Origin: Neoroseomonas soli
GTDB lineage: Bacteria > Pseudomonadota > Alphaproteobacteria > Acetobacterales > Acetobacteraceae
Reading direction: 5' to 3'
NCBI RefSeq assembly: GCF_018129065.1
Contig: NZ_JAAEDM010000047.1
Location: forward strand, 1-37,793
Length of the DNA: 37,793 nucleotides
Part shown: piece after piece, positions 8,011 to 19,716 of the stretch
How positions within the stretch are numbered: position 1 is the stretch's first letter
Layout of the letters: each line of letters opens with the position of its first letter
Position numbers and translations under genes: made by a program
Notes under the pieces: generated by a model
Database searches by the model: none
Seen by the model: only the letters and a program-made list of their open reading frames with translations
What the model was told of the DNA's origin: nothing

Positions 8011-9342
8011 TCAGGCCGCCAGGGGGGCGAGCAGCATGCCCCCGGGGCGCGCCTCGCCCACGCCATCGAGCATGGCGGCCAGCGCCGCACGCGCCGCCGC
8101 TTCGCCGAGCACCGGGTCGGCGAAGCGGAGGAATTTCGCGCGCACCGCCTGCTCGCTCATCGGCAGGACGGCGTCGCCGGGCACGGCATCGGCGCGCGCT
8201 TCGAGACGCGTGCCGTCGCGCAGCATGATCGTGAGTGTCGCGCCGCGGCGGCCGCTCGCGGTCAGCGCGTCATCCTCGGCGAGCCTCACCAGCGCCTCGA
8301 CGCGCCGCATCATCGGGTCGGCGAGCGCGCCGTCGGCATAGGCCTGGGGGCCCAGATCCCCCTGCAGCAGCGCCGCCGCCACCGCCCAGGCGAGGCTGAA
8401 CTGCGCCGCGATCGCGCTGCGCGGCGCGCGGTTGGCGGCATAGCGCAGCGCCTCGGCATAGGTGTGGAGGGCGATGGATTCCACGTCCTGCAACCGTCCG
8501 CCGAGTGCATCCCGCAGCCCGAGCGCGGCGGCCGCGGCATAATGCGCGTGCCGCACGCCCGCGAAGGGTTTGATGTAGGCCTCCGCCAGCAGCCAGGTGC
8601 CGGCGGGGGCGACGGCGGGCGCCTCCTCCTCCAGGCCGAGGGCCATGCGCCGCGCCTCGTCGAAACCGGAAGCGGGCGCGTCCATCCCTGCTGCCGCGCC
8701 GGCCGCGGCCAGCGTGCCGAGCAGCGCGGCATGGGCCGGGTAGCTGTTGCGCCCGTCCATGCCCGCCGCGATCGGCGCGTACAGCGAGAAAGGAACCTGG
8801 CAGCCCACCAGGCGCACCGCGCGGGCGGCCGCCGCCGCATCCCCGCCGGCAAGCCGCACCGCCGCCGCGGCGGCGCCGAGGGCGTGCCAGGACCCATCCA
8901 CATGCATTCCCGGCCGGATGCGCCAGGCTTCCCCGGCGCGCCCCGCGACCTCGTAGCCGAGGGCGAAGGCGGCGAGCGCCTCGCCGAGCGTCACGCGCCC
9001 TTCCGCCAGCGCGGCGATGCAGAGCGGCGCGACGGCAAGGCCCGGCCGGCCATGCGCGCGGGCGAGGCCCTCATTCGCCTCGTCCCAGCACATCGCCGCG
9101 GCGAGGACGGCGGCCGCCCCCACCTGCGACAGCGAGGGCGCGACCCCGGCCATGCGGATCGCGCCGGGCATCGTCGCGCCGAGTGCAGCGGCGAACGCGC
9201 GCGGCCGGTCATGGCCCAGCCCCGCCAGCATGCAGCCCAGGCTGTCGGCCAGCAGCAGCCGTGCCTTGCCCGCCGCCGCGCTGCCGGGCGGCGGGCCGTT
9301 CCAGGCGAAGCCGATCGCCTGCGTGATCCAGTCCGCGCTCAG
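8011..9342 (-). CDS. MmgE/PrpD family protein (2-methylcitrate dehydratase-like)
   Basis: About 443 residues of the MmgE/PrpD fold. The N-terminus AGKARLLLADSLGCMLAGL matches the family's conserved helix. GRPGLAVAPLCIAALA, MHVDGSWHALGAAAAAVRLAGG and the EAYIKPFAGVRHAHYAAAAAL region follow. Members dehydrate 2-methylcitrate-like or related hydroxy acids, and many are of unknown substrate. The start is unusual. No ATG, GTG or TTG occurs in frame near the expected N-terminus. A CTG at 9342 overlaps the TGA of the upstream TRAP gene (CTGA), giving the right length. The first ATG (9231) would remove 37 conserved residues. Translation coupled to the TRAP gene is likely. Confidence 0.85.
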   Translation of the reverse strand: MSADWITQAIGFAWNGPPPGSAAAGKARLLLADSLGCMLAGLGHDRPRAFAAALGATMPGAIRMAGVAPSLSQVGAAAVLAAAMCWDEANEGLARAHGRPGLAVAPLCIAALAEGRVTLGEALAAFALGYEVAGRAGEAWRIRPGMHVDGSWHALGAAAAAVRLAGGDAAAAARAVRLVGCQVPFSLYAPIAAGMDGRNSYPAHAALLGTLAAAGAAAGMDAPASGFDEARRMALGLEEEAPAVAPAGTWLLAEAYIKPFAGVRHAHYAAAAALGLRDALGGRLQDVESIALHTYAEALRYAANRAPRSAIAAQFSLAWAVAAALLQGDLGPQAYADGALADPMMRRVEALVRLAEDDALTASGRRGATLTIMLRDGTRLEARADAVPGDAVLPMSEQAVRAKFLRFADPVLGEAAARAALAAMLDGVGEARPGGMLLAPLAA

Positions 9343-10424
9343 CGCGCCTGCACCTGCGCCATGGAGTTCGCGAAACTGTCCTCCACCACCCGGAACCAGG
9401 TCTGCTGGTCGAGGCGGAAGCGATCCCACTGCGCGTGGATCTCCTTGAAGCGCGCATTGCGGGCACCGAGCTCGGCATAGAGTTCCTGCGTCGCGCGGTA
9501 GCAGGCGGCGATGACGTCGCGCGGGAAGGGTCGAAGCTGCGTCCCGGCGGCGATCAGGCGACGCAGGGCCGGCGGGTTCTGCGCGTCGTAGCGGCCCATC
9601 ATGTAGGAATAGCCTTCGTGGCAGGCGGTATCGAGCGCAGCCTTGAACTGGGCCGGCAGGCCTTCCCAGGCGCGCAGGTTCACCACCATGGCCAGCGATG
9701 CGCTCGGCTCCCACCAGCCCGGGTAGTAGTAGAACTGCGCGACGCGCTGGAAGCCGAGCTTCTCGTCGTCATAGGGGCCGACCCATTCGGCGCCGTCCAC
9801 CACGCCGCGTTCGAGCGCCGGATAGATGTCAGGGCCCGCGAGCTGCTGCGCGACGGCGCCGAGCTTCTGCAGCACGTCGCCCGCATAGCCCGCGATGCGG
9901 AACTTGAGGCCACGCAGGTCGTCGACGCTCTTGATTTCCTTGCGGAACCAGCCGCCCATCTGGGCGCCCGTATTGCCGGCGAGGATGGCGTGCACGCCCT
10001 GGTCGCGGAAGACCGGCGCCATCAGGTCCGCGCCGCCGCCATTGTGCCACCAGGCGAATTGCTGGCGCGCGTTCAGCCCGAAGGGCACCACGGAACCGAA
10101 GGCAAGCGAGGGATCCTTGCCGTTGTAGTAGTAGGGCGCCGTGTAGCCGCATTCGACCGAGCCCTGCCCGGCCGCGTCCAGCACCTGCAGCGCGGGCACC
10201 ACCTCGCCCGGGGCGAAGGGCTGGATCTGGAAGGCGCCGTCGGTGATCTCACCGACCCGGCGGCAGATGTGCTCCTGCGTGCCGTAGAGCGTATCGAGCG
10301 ACTTCGGGAAGCTGCCCGGGCAGCGCCAGCGCACGCGTGGCTGCGCGCTGGCGACATGCGGTGCTGCCACGGTCGCGACGGCCGCGCCGGCGGCCCCGCT
10401 GGCAATGAAGCGGCGACGATCCAT
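9339..10424 (-). CDS. TRAP transporter substrate-binding protein, DctP family (TakP-like)
   Basis: A 361-residue periplasmic receptor. The N-terminus MDRRRFIASGAAGAAVATVAA is a Tat-type signal with twin arginines, cleaved near VASAQ. The motif GLKFRIAGYAGDVLQKLGA carries the conserved carboxylate-binding arginine. RGVVDGAEWVGPYDDEKLGF is typical of the TakP branch, which binds 2-oxo acids. ATG 10424 has GGAGGAAG upstream. The DctQ and DctM membrane subunits are absent, so the receptor is an orphan here. It is followed with overlap by the MmgE/PrpD gene, suggesting that uptake and dehydration of a hydroxy/oxo acid are linked. That link is inference. Confidence 0.92.
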   Translation of the reverse strand: MDRRRFIASGAAGAAVATVAAPHVASAQPRVRWRCPGSFPKSLDTLYGTQEHICRRVGEITDGAFQIQPFAPGEVVPALQVLDAAGQGSVECGYTAPYYYNGKDPSLAFGSVVPFGLNARQQFAWWHNGGGADLMAPVFRDQGVHAILAGNTGAQMGGWFRKEIKSVDDLRGLKFRIAGYAGDVLQKLGAVAQQLAGPDIYPALERGVVDGAEWVGPYDDEKLGFQRVAQFYYYPGWWEPSASLAMVVNLRAWEGLPAQFKAALDTACHEGYSYMMGRYDAQNPPALRRLIAAGTQLRPFPRDVIAACYRATQELYAELGARNARFKEIHAQWDRFRLDQQTWFRVVEDSFANSMAQVQAR

Positions 10425-10501
10425 TCCTGTTCTTCCTCCCGCGCGGGTCTCTGCCCCGCGGGGGAAGCATGGCCGCGCCTGCGGCGCCGCGCAACGCGCC
10501 G

Positions 10502-10951
10502 TTACGGCGTATGGTCGTAGGTGATCCACATGGTCCGCTTGGCCAGCCGGTCATAGACGCCGCGGCCGCGGTAGTTGTCGTCGGCGGTGATCCAGCGGAC
10601 GACGGACCAGCCGCGCTCCCGCGCCAGGGCGCCGAGATGCAGGATCAACGCATCAGCCGCCCGCTTCCCGCGCGCGGCGGGATCGACGAACAGGTCGTCC
10701 AGGAAGCAGCCGACCGAGGCGCTGAGGGGCCGCGCGAAAGACCGGTAATGCGCCAGGCCCACCGGCACGCCGCCGAGTTCCGCGATCAGCCCGTTCACCT
10801 CATGCGCCGGGTCGTGCAGCCAGGACCAGACGCGGTCGCGCATCTCGGGCGTCTGGGTGGCGCGGTAGAATTCGGCGTAGCCGGCATAGAGCCGGTCCCA
10901 GGCCGCGCGGTGATGCTGCGCGACAGGGACGATCCGGAGCGTTTCGGTCAT
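10502..10951 (-). CDS. GNAT family N-acetyltransferase
   Basis: A 149-residue acetyl-CoA-dependent acyltransferase fold. GLAHYRSFARPL is followed by the beta4 segment CFLDDLFVDPAARGKRAADALI, which includes the acetyl-CoA pyrophosphate loop (ARGKRAA in place of Q/RxxGxG/A). VVRWITADDNYRGRGVYDRL and a C-terminal WITYDHTP follow, as in small-molecule or aminoglycoside-like GNATs. The acceptor is unknown. Its ATG overlaps the stop of the cupin gene by four bases (ATGA), so the two are probably co-translated. Confidence 0.88.
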   Translation of the reverse strand: MTETLRIVPVAQHHRAAWDRLYAGYAEFYRATQTPEMRDRVWSWLHDPAHEVNGLIAELGGVPVGLAHYRSFARPLSASVGCFLDDLFVDPAARGKRAADALILHLGALARERGWSVVRWITADDNYRGRGVYDRLAKRTMWITYDHTP

Positions 10952-11286
10952 GCAGTCCTCGTGCTTTCGCCGCCTTCGGGGCCGTAGAAGATGACCCAGA
11001 CGGCGAGGTCGGGTGAGAAGTCCTCGAAGCGGTGCTCGGCGCCGGCGGGCACCCACAGGAGGTCGCCGGGCGCGAAGGGCTCACGCACCCCGTTGCAGAA
11101 GAAGGTACCGCGGCCGCGCACGACGACATAGGCCTCGTCGCGGTTGTGCGGTGCCTGCGGGTCGAGGCCGTGCGGGGCGTACCACCGCGCCTCGAAGCTG
11201 CCATGGGTGAAGATGCGGGCGGAGGCGCGGCCGGCCTCCTTCGGCAGGGTGGCGGCCAGCGCGGCGGGGAAGACATGGCGCGACAT
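10948..11286 (-). CDS. Cupin domain-containing protein
   Basis: A 112-residue single-domain cupin. Motif 1 is reduced: HNRDEAYVVVRGRGTFFCNG keeps His, Glu and the glycine turn. Motif 2 reads PGDLLWVPAGAEHRFED, with the usual PGD, P and H. Such proteins bind a metal and act as small enzymes or sugar/acid-binding proteins, and no specific role can be assigned. Translation from ATG 11286 is supported by the domain boundary, but no strong ribosome binding site is visible. It overlaps the downstream GNAT gene by 4 nt and lies 43 bp after the Nudix gene. Confidence 0.85.
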   Translation of the reverse strand: MSRHVFPAALAATLPKEAGRASARIFTHGSFEARWYAPHGLDPQAPHNRDEAYVVVRGRGTFFCNGVREPFAPGDLLWVPAGAEHRFEDFSPDLAVWVIFYGPEGGESTRTA

Positions 11287-11329
11287 GGGCCGATGCTGCG
11301 CGACCGCCGGGCGCGACGCAACGGCCTTG

Positions 11330-11886
11330 TCAGAAGGCGATGCGCCCCGCCGCGGCCAGCGCGAGCAACAGGGAGGCGACATGGGTGGATTGCTGCACCT
11401 CGCCTTCCCGGATGAGGCGAAGGACATCCGCGACGGGGATCAGTTCCACCGCGATCTCCTCCCCGTTGTCGAAGGACTGGGCGCCCGCGGGCGCCGCACC
11501 CAGCGCCAGCACGGTGTGCACGCGGTTGGTGTGGGTCGCGGGGTTGGGGCGCAGGCTGACGACGTGGCGGAATTCGCGGGCGCCGTAGCCGGTTTCCTCG
11601 CGGAACTCCCGCGCGCCGCCAGCCACCGGGTCGGCGTCGGTCGCATCCAGCACCCCGCCGGGAAGTTCGAGGTGAACCTCCCCCGCCGCGTGGCGGTACT
11701 GGCGGTTCATCACCAGGCGGTCGTCGTCCGTCAGGGCGACGACATGCACCCAGTCCCGGTATTCCAGCACGTAGAAGGGATCCACCACGTCGCCCGAGGG
11801 GGCGACGCAGGAATCCGCACGCACGCGGATCCAGCGATCCGCGAGCACGATGCGGCTGGCGGTCACCCGCCAGGGCCGCAGGTCAC

Positions 11887-11890
<4 letters not shown>
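11330..11890 (-). CDS. Nudix hydrolase (ADP-ribose pyrophosphatase-like)
   Basis: A 186-residue protein with a beta-rich N-terminus (residues about 1-55), then [34 protein letters not shown] and the Nudix helix ending [10 protein letters not shown]. The catalytic REx2EExG half is intact. The first half of the box is two residues longer than G-x5-E-x7-RE, and the first conserved glutamate is not recognisable, with Asp nearby. The QYRHA and LELPGG context fits nucleoside-diphosphate-sugar or ADP-ribose hydrolases. The start ATG 11890 overlaps the gcvP stop by 4 nt (ATGA), so it is part of the gcv transcript. Confidence 0.88.
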
Positions 11891-14786
<2,896 letters not shown>

Positions 14787-14790
<4 letters not shown>

Positions 14791-15164
14791 GCGAGCGTGT
14801 CCACGAAGGCCGCGTAGGCGGCTTCGTCCATCAGCGCGGCGACCTCGGCCGCGTCGGCGGGCTCGATCCTGAAGAACCAGCCATCGGTGGTCGGCGCCGA
14901 ATTGATCGTGCCTGGATTGTCGGCAAGGCCGGCATTCACCTCGACGATCTTCCCGGCGATCGGGGCATAGACGTCGGAGGCGGCCTTCACGCTCTCCACC
15001 ACGGCGATGGCCTCGCCGGCGGCGACGGTGCGGCCGACGTCGGGCAGGTCCACGAAGACCACGTCACCGAGCGCGTTCTGCGCATGGTCGGTGATGCCGA
15101 CGGTGGCGACGCCACCCTCCAGGCGCACCCATTCGTGGTCCTTGGTGAATTTCGTCTCGGACAT
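14787..15164 (-). CDS. gcvH: Glycine cleavage system H protein
   Basis: A 125-residue lipoyl carrier that shuttles the aminomethyl intermediate between GcvP, GcvT and the L protein. The N-terminus [12 protein letters not shown] is characteristic. The lipoylated lysine is K60 in [14 protein letters not shown]. An AAGGA ribosome binding site lies within the last bases of the gcvT gap, 13 bp after the gcvT stop. Length is standard. The L protein (dihydrolipoamide dehydrogenase) is not encoded here. Confidence 0.98.
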
Positions 15165-15177
15165 CGGTGCGTATCCT

Positions 15178-16287
15178 TCAGCGAGCGTAGCGGTGGGGAA
15201 CGAAGGGAGTGGGCGCGACGCGGGCCGCCAGGGCCTTGCCGCGCACCATGAGGTCGAGGGCGGTGCCGTCGGCGGCGTGCTCCGGCGCGACGTAGCCCAT
15301 GGCCATCGGTCCGTTCAGGGTCGGACCGAAGCCGCCGGAGGTGATCTCGCCGATCGCCGCGCCGCCCGGGGCATGGATGGGCGTGTGGCCGCGCGCCGGC
15401 TGGCGCCCCTCGGGCTTGATGCCGACGCGCAGGCGCTTCGCGCCGTTGGCGAGTTCCTCACGCACACGCCCGGCGCCGGGGAAGTTCCATTCGGTGCGGC
15501 GGCGCTTGCCGATGCTCCAGGTCAGCGCGGCCTCGACCGGGCTGGTCGTCTCGTCGATGTCGTTGCCGTAGAGGCAGAGTCCCGCCTCAAGCCGCAGCGA
15601 ATCGCGGGCGCCGAGGCCGGCCGGCTGCACGCCCGGCAGCGCCAGCAGCGCCCTGGCGAAGCGCTCGGCTTGCTCGGCCGGGACCGACATCTCGACGCCG
15701 TCCTCGCCGGTGTAGCCGCTGCGGGAGACCAGCGCCTTCACGCCGGCGATCTCGAAGGAGCCGATGCCCATGAAGGTCAGGTCGGCGATCCCCGGCGCCA
15801 GCGTCGCAATGGCGGCGACCGCCTGCGGCCCCTGCAGCGCGACCAGCGCGCGGTCGGGCAGCGGCTTCAGCGTCACGCCCGCCGGCAGGGCCGCCTGGAT
15901 ATAGGGCAGGTCGACATGCTTGCGGCTCGCGTTGACCACGAGGAACAGCCGGTCGCCCAGGTTCGCGACCATGAAGTCGTCCAGGATGCCGCCCGCCTCG
16001 GTCATCAGCAGGCCATAGCGCTGGCGGCCGGGCTTCAGAGCCTGCACGTCGGCGGGCGTCACGCGTTCCAGCGCGGCGGCCGCGCCTTCACCGACCAGTT
16101 CCGCCTGGCCCATGTGGGAGACGTCGAACAGCGACGCGGCGGCGCGGCAGTGCAGATGTTCCTGCATGATGCCGGCGGCGTACTGCACGGGCATGGAATA
16201 GCCCGCGAAGGGGACCATGCGCCCGCCCAGTTCGCTATGCAGCGACGCCAGCGGCGTTTCCAGGAGCGTCTCGGATGACTCGGCCAC
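15178..16287 (-). CDS. gcvT: Aminomethyltransferase, T protein of the glycine cleavage system
   Basis: A 369-residue tetrahydrofolate-dependent enzyme that releases ammonia and makes 5,10-methylene-THF from the aminomethyl-lipoyl group. It shows [20 protein letters not shown] at the N-terminus, [15 protein letters not shown], the folate-site region [18 protein letters not shown], and [18 protein letters not shown]. The start is GTG at 16287 with GGGAGGA upstream. It is the first gene of the gcv operon. The riboswitch ends about 44 bp upstream of the start. Confidence 0.97.
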   Translation of the reverse strand: MAESSETLLETPLASLHSELGGRMVPFAGYSMPVQYAAGIMQEHLHCRAAASLFDVSHMGQAELVGEGAAAALERVTPADVQALKPGRQRYGLLMTEAGGILDDFMVANLGDRLFLVVNASRKHVDLPYIQAALPAGVTLKPLPDRALVALQGPQAVAAIATLAPGIADLTFMGIGSFEIAGVKALVSRSGYTGEDGVEMSVPAEQAERFARALLALPGVQPAGLGARDSLRLEAGLCLYGNDIDETTSPVEAALTWSIGKRRRTEWNFPGAGRVREELANGAKRLRVGIKPEGRQPARGHTPIHAPGGAAIGEITSGGFGPTLNGPMAMGYVAPEHAADGTALDLMVRGKALAARVAPTPFVPHRYAR

Positions 16288-16330
16288 GGTTCCTCCCGCC
16301 GCGTCGCGGCGAATTGGGTTCAGTCCGTGG

Positions 16331-16517
16331 CCCCCCTCTGTCTGATTGACCTGAGAGATTCGGCGGGGCCGGGGCCTCGCCTTACTCCGTCGGTGCCGAG
16401 GCTTGCGCCTCGGGCTTTCCAGAGGCCCCTTCCCCGCGCGGCCCTTTTGCCTGAGCGTTTCCGGGGGCCGGTTGCGCCTTCGGCGGGGGCGTCGCCGCCC
16501 CTCTCTCCCGCGCGGGA
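16331..16517 (-). promoter_or_regulatory. Tandem glycine riboswitch (two aptamers) upstream of gcvT
   Basis: Read on the minus strand, aptamer 1 (about 16517-16432) is closed by CCCGCGC/GCGCGGG. It has GGAGAG, the GCGCAA loop and CGCTCAGGCAAAAGGGCC. Aptamer 2 (about 16430-16331) is closed by CCTCTG/CAGAGG. It has a GGAAAG variant, GGAGTAAG and TCTCTCAGGTCAATCAGAC. These are the conserved core elements of the gcvT/glycine riboswitch class, in the usual tandem order. It probably switches the gcv operon on when glycine is abundant. No clear terminator hairpin with a U-run is visible between it and gcvT, so control may be at translation. Confidence 0.92.
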
Positions 16518-16570
16518 TCTACGGGGTAAGCCTTCATGGCCGATCGGGCGCACGGGCGCAACGGCGGAGG

Positions 16571-17140
16571 TCAGGGAACCGGCTGCCAGGCCTCGGCGAC
16601 GCGTGGCGGGCGCAGGGTGAAGCGCCAGGTGCAGCCCGGCGCCGGCTGGTCGTGCGCCCGCGCTATGGGCAGGCCGGCCCAGGCGCACATCAGCAGCGTG
16701 CCGGTGCCGCCATGGCCGACCAGGGCGATGTCGCCCTCCCCGTGGCCGGCCAGGATCTCCGTCGCAGCCGCGACCACGCGGCGCTGGGCATCCACCGCGC
16801 GCTCCCAGCCCTGCACGCTGTCCTCGGGGCGGGCGAAGAAGGCGTCGGCGAGCCGTTCGAATTCCTGCCGCGGGCGGTAGCCCGTGCTGCTGCGGTCCAT
16901 CTCGGCCAGTCCCGGATGGACCTGCACCGGCAGGCCGAAGGCGGCGGCGAGGATGCCGGCGGCCTCGATCGCCTTGGTTTCGTCGCTTGCCCAGACCGCG
17001 GACAGGGACGCGATTCGCGGGTCGCCGGCCAGCCGGCGCATGCGGGCGATGCCCTCCGGCGCCAGGTGCCAGCGCGGCACCGGCACCGCGGGGTCGATCA
17101 CGACCTCCGGGTGGGAAACGAAGATGCCCCGCGGCGTCAC
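16571..17140 (-). CDS. Histidine phosphatase superfamily protein with altered RHG motif
   Basis: A 189-residue protein of the phosphoglycerate-mutase/histidine-phosphatase fold. It keeps SDETKAIEAAGILAAAFGLPV (the usual T-x-A-x-x-T-A helix region), the acidic GLAEMD and the second catalytic histidine in ALVGHGGTG. The N-terminal RHG triad reads SHP (GIFVSHPEVVID): the nucleophile histidine is present, but the first arginine is replaced by Ser and Gly by Pro. Catalysis may therefore differ from true phosphatases. It begins with GTG at 17140, overlapping the stop of the upstream lipoprotein gene by 4 nt. The gcv riboswitch follows its stop at once. Confidence 0.8.
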   Translation of the reverse strand: MTPRGIFVSHPEVVIDPAVPVPRWHLAPEGIARMRRLAGDPRIASLSAVWASDETKAIEAAGILAAAFGLPVQVHPGLAEMDRSSTGYRPRQEFERLADAFFARPEDSVQGWERAVDAQRRVVAAATEILAGHGEGDIALVGHGGTGTLLMCAWAGLPIARAHDQPAPGCTWRFTLRPPRVAEAWQPVP

Positions 17141-17679
17141 CGCGGGCCGCGGCGCCGGTTCAGCGCCAGTTCGTCCGGCGTCAACTGGAAGGAGAGGCGT
17201 AGATTGTGGTTCTCCACCAGCCGTTCCTCGGCCGGGAAGTTCAGCACGACCGGGCGGCTCTGCACCCGGATGCGGTTCACATTGGCCTCGAAGGTCACCG
17301 GGGTGACGAATTCCTGGCGATCGATCACCTGGGTGTCGTCGAGGTCCGTCACCGCGATGAACCAGGGCAGGTTCGCCTGGCGCTGGCCCGCGCCCGCCGG
17401 GCCGCGCTCCACGTCGAAGATTGCGCTGACGGACACAGCCACGCCTTCCCGCCGCCGGGTGTAGTCGCAGCTCGCCTGGAAGCCGATCAGCCGGGCATCC
17501 GTCGTCATGGCCGCCAGGTCCTGCCCGGCGCCCTGCCGGAATCGCGTCAGGTCCGCCCCGTCGGCCAGCACCGTGACGCGCGGGCAGGGTGCCGGAGGGC
17601 TCGTCGAAGCCGACCCGCCGCCCGAGCAGCCCGCGAGCAGCGCCGCCCCCGCCAGACCCACCATCCATCCGCGCCGCAT
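17137..17679 (-). CDS. Hypothetical lipoprotein
   Basis: A 180-residue protein of unknown function. The N-terminus [20 protein letters not shown] is a lipoprotein signal with lipobox LAGC, so the mature protein starts at Cys18 and is membrane-anchored in the periplasm. The rest is beta-rich without a recognised catalytic motif. Conserved-looking elements are [18 protein letters not shown] and the [14 protein letters not shown] segment, typical of a small family of alphaproteobacterial envelope proteins. GGTGGA lies about 8 bp before ATG 17679. Its stop overlaps the start of the phosphatase-like gene. It is divergent from ispH. Confidence 0.8.
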   Translation of the reverse strand: MRRGWMVGLAGAALLAGCSGGGSASTSPPAPCPRVTVLADGADLTRFRQGAGQDLAAMTTDARLIGFQASCDYTRRREGVAVSVSAIFDVERGPAGAGQRQANLPWFIAVTDLDDTQVIDRQEFVTPVTFEANVNRIRVQSRPVVLNFPAEERLVENHNLRLSFQLTPDELALNRRRGPR

Positions 17680-17701
17680 GAATTCCACCTTCTCGCCCCC
17701 T

Positions 17702-17727
17702 TTGACCCCAGGCGCCCCATCTATAGT
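17702..17727 (+). promoter_or_regulatory. Weak candidate promoter for ispH
   Basis: TTGACC (17702-17707) and TATAGT (17722-17727) lie in the 100-bp divergent gap upstream of ispH. The 14-bp spacing is shorter than the usual 16-18 bp, so only the TATAGT -10-like box is suggestive. Confidence 0.25.
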
Positions 17728-17779
17728 TTGTGGCGCGCCACGGACAGGCCGCAACCTGCCCCCCCTTCCCCGGACCCCC

Positions 17780-18736
17780 ATGACCGCCGAAAAGCCCCGC
17801 CTCCACGTCCTGCTCGCCGGCCCGCGCGGCTTCTGCGCAGGCGTCGACCGCGCCATCCGGATCGTCGAGGAGGCGCTGAAGCACCACGGCGCGCCCGTCT
17901 ACGTCCGCCACGAGATCGTGCACAACCGCTTCGTCGTCGAGGGCCTCGAGCGCAAGGGCGCGGTCTTCGTCGAGGAACTCTCCGAGATTCCGGACCCGAC
18001 GCGGCCGGTGGTCTTCTCCGCCCATGGCGTGCCGAAATCCGTCCCGGCGGAGGCGACGTCGCGGCAGATGTACTTCCTCGACGCCACCTGCCCGCTGGTG
18101 AGCAAGGTGCACCGCGAGGCCGAGCGCCATAGCGCGCGCGGCCGGCACCTGCTGCTGATCGGCCACCACGGCCATCCCGAAGTGGTTGGCACCATGGGCC
18201 AGTTGCCTGAAGGCGGCGTCACGGTGATCGACGACGCCGAGGCCGCGCGCGGCGTCCTGCCGCCCGCCGGCGTTCCCCTCGCCTACACCACCCAGACGAC
18301 GCTTTCCGTCGACGACACGGCGGAGATCGTCGCCATCCTGCGCGCCCGCTTCCCCGACATGGAGGGACCGGCGAAGGAGGACATCTGCTACGCCACCACC
18401 AACCGCCAGGCAGCGGTGAAGGCGGTGGCCGCACGCAGCGACCTGGTGATCGTGGTGGGTGCGCCGAATTCCTCCAATTCCGTCCGACTGCGTGAAGTGG
18501 CCGAACGCGCCGGCGCGGCGCGCGCCGTCATGGTCCAGCGCGGCGGCGAGTTGGACCCCGCCATCGCCGATGGCTGCGCCACGGTCGGCATCACGGCCGG
18601 CGCCTCCGCACCCGAGGTGCTCGTCACCGAAGTGCTCGACCGGCTGCGCGAACGCTTCGACATCACCGTCGAGGACGTCACGGTCGCCATCGAGGATGTG
18701 ACCTTCCGCGCCCCGCCCATGCGTGCCTTCGCCTGA
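17780..18736 (+). CDS. ispH: 4-hydroxy-3-methylbut-2-enyl diphosphate reductase
   Basis: A 318-residue Fe-S enzyme (LytB) of the final step of the MEP isoprenoid pathway. It reduces HMBPP to IPP and DMAPP. The three cluster cysteines are visible in [25 protein letters not shown] and [20 protein letters not shown], the [13 protein letters not shown] motif and [10 protein letters not shown] complete the signature. I chose ATG 17780, where the family's start [21 protein letters not shown] begins. The frame is open further upstream but without supporting homology. It is first of three tightly packed genes with thrB and rnhA. Confidence 0.97.
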   Translation: MTAEKPRLHVLLAGPRGFCAGVDRAIRIVEEALKHHGAPVYVRHEIVHNRFVVEGLERKGAVFVEELSEIPDPTRPVVFSAHGVPKSVPAEATSRQMYFLDATCPLVSKVHREAERHSARGRHLLLIGHHGHPEVVGTMGQLPEGGVTVIDDAEAARGVLPPAGVPLAYTTQTTLSVDDTAEIVAILRARFPDMEGPAKEDICYATTNRQAAVKAVAARSDLVIVVGAPNSSNSVRLREVAERAGAARAVMVQRGGELDPAIADGCATVGITAGASAPEVLVTEVLDRLRERFDITVEDVTVAIEDVTFRAPPMRAFA

Positions 18737-19716
18737 TGGCCGTCTATACCGAGGTCACCGACGAGGCGCTGCGCGCCTTCCTCGCCGACTACGCGCTCGG
18801 CGAACTGGTCGCCTTCCGCGGCATCGCGGAGGGTGTCGAGAATTCCAACTACGCGCTGAAGACGGAGGCGGGGGATTTCATCCTCACCCTTTACGAGAAG
18901 CGTGTGGACCCGGCGGAGCTGCCGTATTTCCTCGGCCTGATGGACCACATGGCGGGGCGTGGGCTCGCCTGCCCGACGCCGGTGCATGGGCGCGACGGCC
19001 AGTCGTTGCGGAGCCTCGCGGGCCGTCCGGCGGCGATCGTCACCTTCCTGCCCGGGGTCTGGCCGCGCCGGGTGCGGCCCGAGCATTGCGCGCCGCTCGG
19101 TCGCGCACTCGCCGAGATGCATCGCGCGGGTGAAGGCTTCGCCGTCACGCGACCGAACGCGTTGGGGCCATCGGGCTGGTCGCCGCTGCTCGACGGCTGC
19201 CGCGCGCGCGGGGACGAGGTGCAGGCGGGACTGATCGCGGAACTCGATGTGGCGCTGGCGGGCATCCTCGCCGCGTGGCCGTCGGAGGGCGCGCTGCCGG
19301 TCGGCCACGTCCACGCGGACCTCTTCCCGGACAACGTCTTCTTCCTGCCAGGCGAGGATGGCAAGCCGCGGGTCTCGGGCCTGATCGACTTCTACTTCGC
19401 CTGCACCGACCTGCTGGCCTACGACGTCGCGGTCTGCCTCAACGCCTGGTGCTTCGAGCCGGACTACGCCTTCAACGTGACCAAGGCGCGGGCGCTGCTC
19501 TCGGCCTATGACGGGGTGCGGCATTTCTCGGCGGCGGAGCGCGCGGCGCTGCCCGTGCTCTGCCGAGGTGCCGCGCTGCGCTTCCTGCTGACCAGGCTTT
19601 ACGACTGGACGCACACGCCGGCGGGCGCGCTGGTCACGCGGAAGGATCCGCTGGAATACCTTCGCAAGCTGCGCTTCTTCGCGCAGGCGGACAGCGCGGC
19701 GGCGCTCGGGCTATGA
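18736..19716 (+). CDS. thrB: Homoserine kinase (APH-fold, ThrB type II)
   Basis: A 326-residue kinase that phosphorylates homoserine in threonine biosynthesis. It has the aminoglycoside-phosphotransferase fold of proteobacterial ThrB rather than the GHMK fold. The N-terminus [19 protein letters not shown] and [19 protein letters not shown] are characteristic. The catalytic loop is [13 protein letters not shown], and the metal-binding aspartate is in [12 protein letters not shown]. The start overlaps the ispH stop by one base (TGATG), and the stop overlaps the rnhA start by four (ATGA). The ispH-thrB-rnhA order is common in alphaproteobacteria. Confidence 0.96.
   Translation: MAVYTEVTDEALRAFLADYALGELVAFRGIAEGVENSNYALKTEAGDFILTLYEKRVDPAELPYFLGLMDHMAGRGLACPTPVHGRDGQSLRSLAGRPAAIVTFLPGVWPRRVRPEHCAPLGRALAEMHRAGEGFAVTRPNALGPSGWSPLLDGCRARGDEVQAGLIAELDVALAGILAAWPSEGALPVGHVHADLFPDNVFFLPGEDGKPRVSGLIDFYFACTDLLAYDVAVCLNAWCFEPDYAFNVTKARALLSAYDGVRHFSAAERAALPVLCRGAALRFLLTRLYDWTHTPAGALVTRKDPLEYLRKLRFFAQADSAAALGL

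Noticed and set aside
7285..9480. 731-codon plus-strand frame over Bug and MmgE/PrpD genes
   Set aside because: Shadow of the real minus-strand genes, rich in Arg/Gly/His, no motifs.
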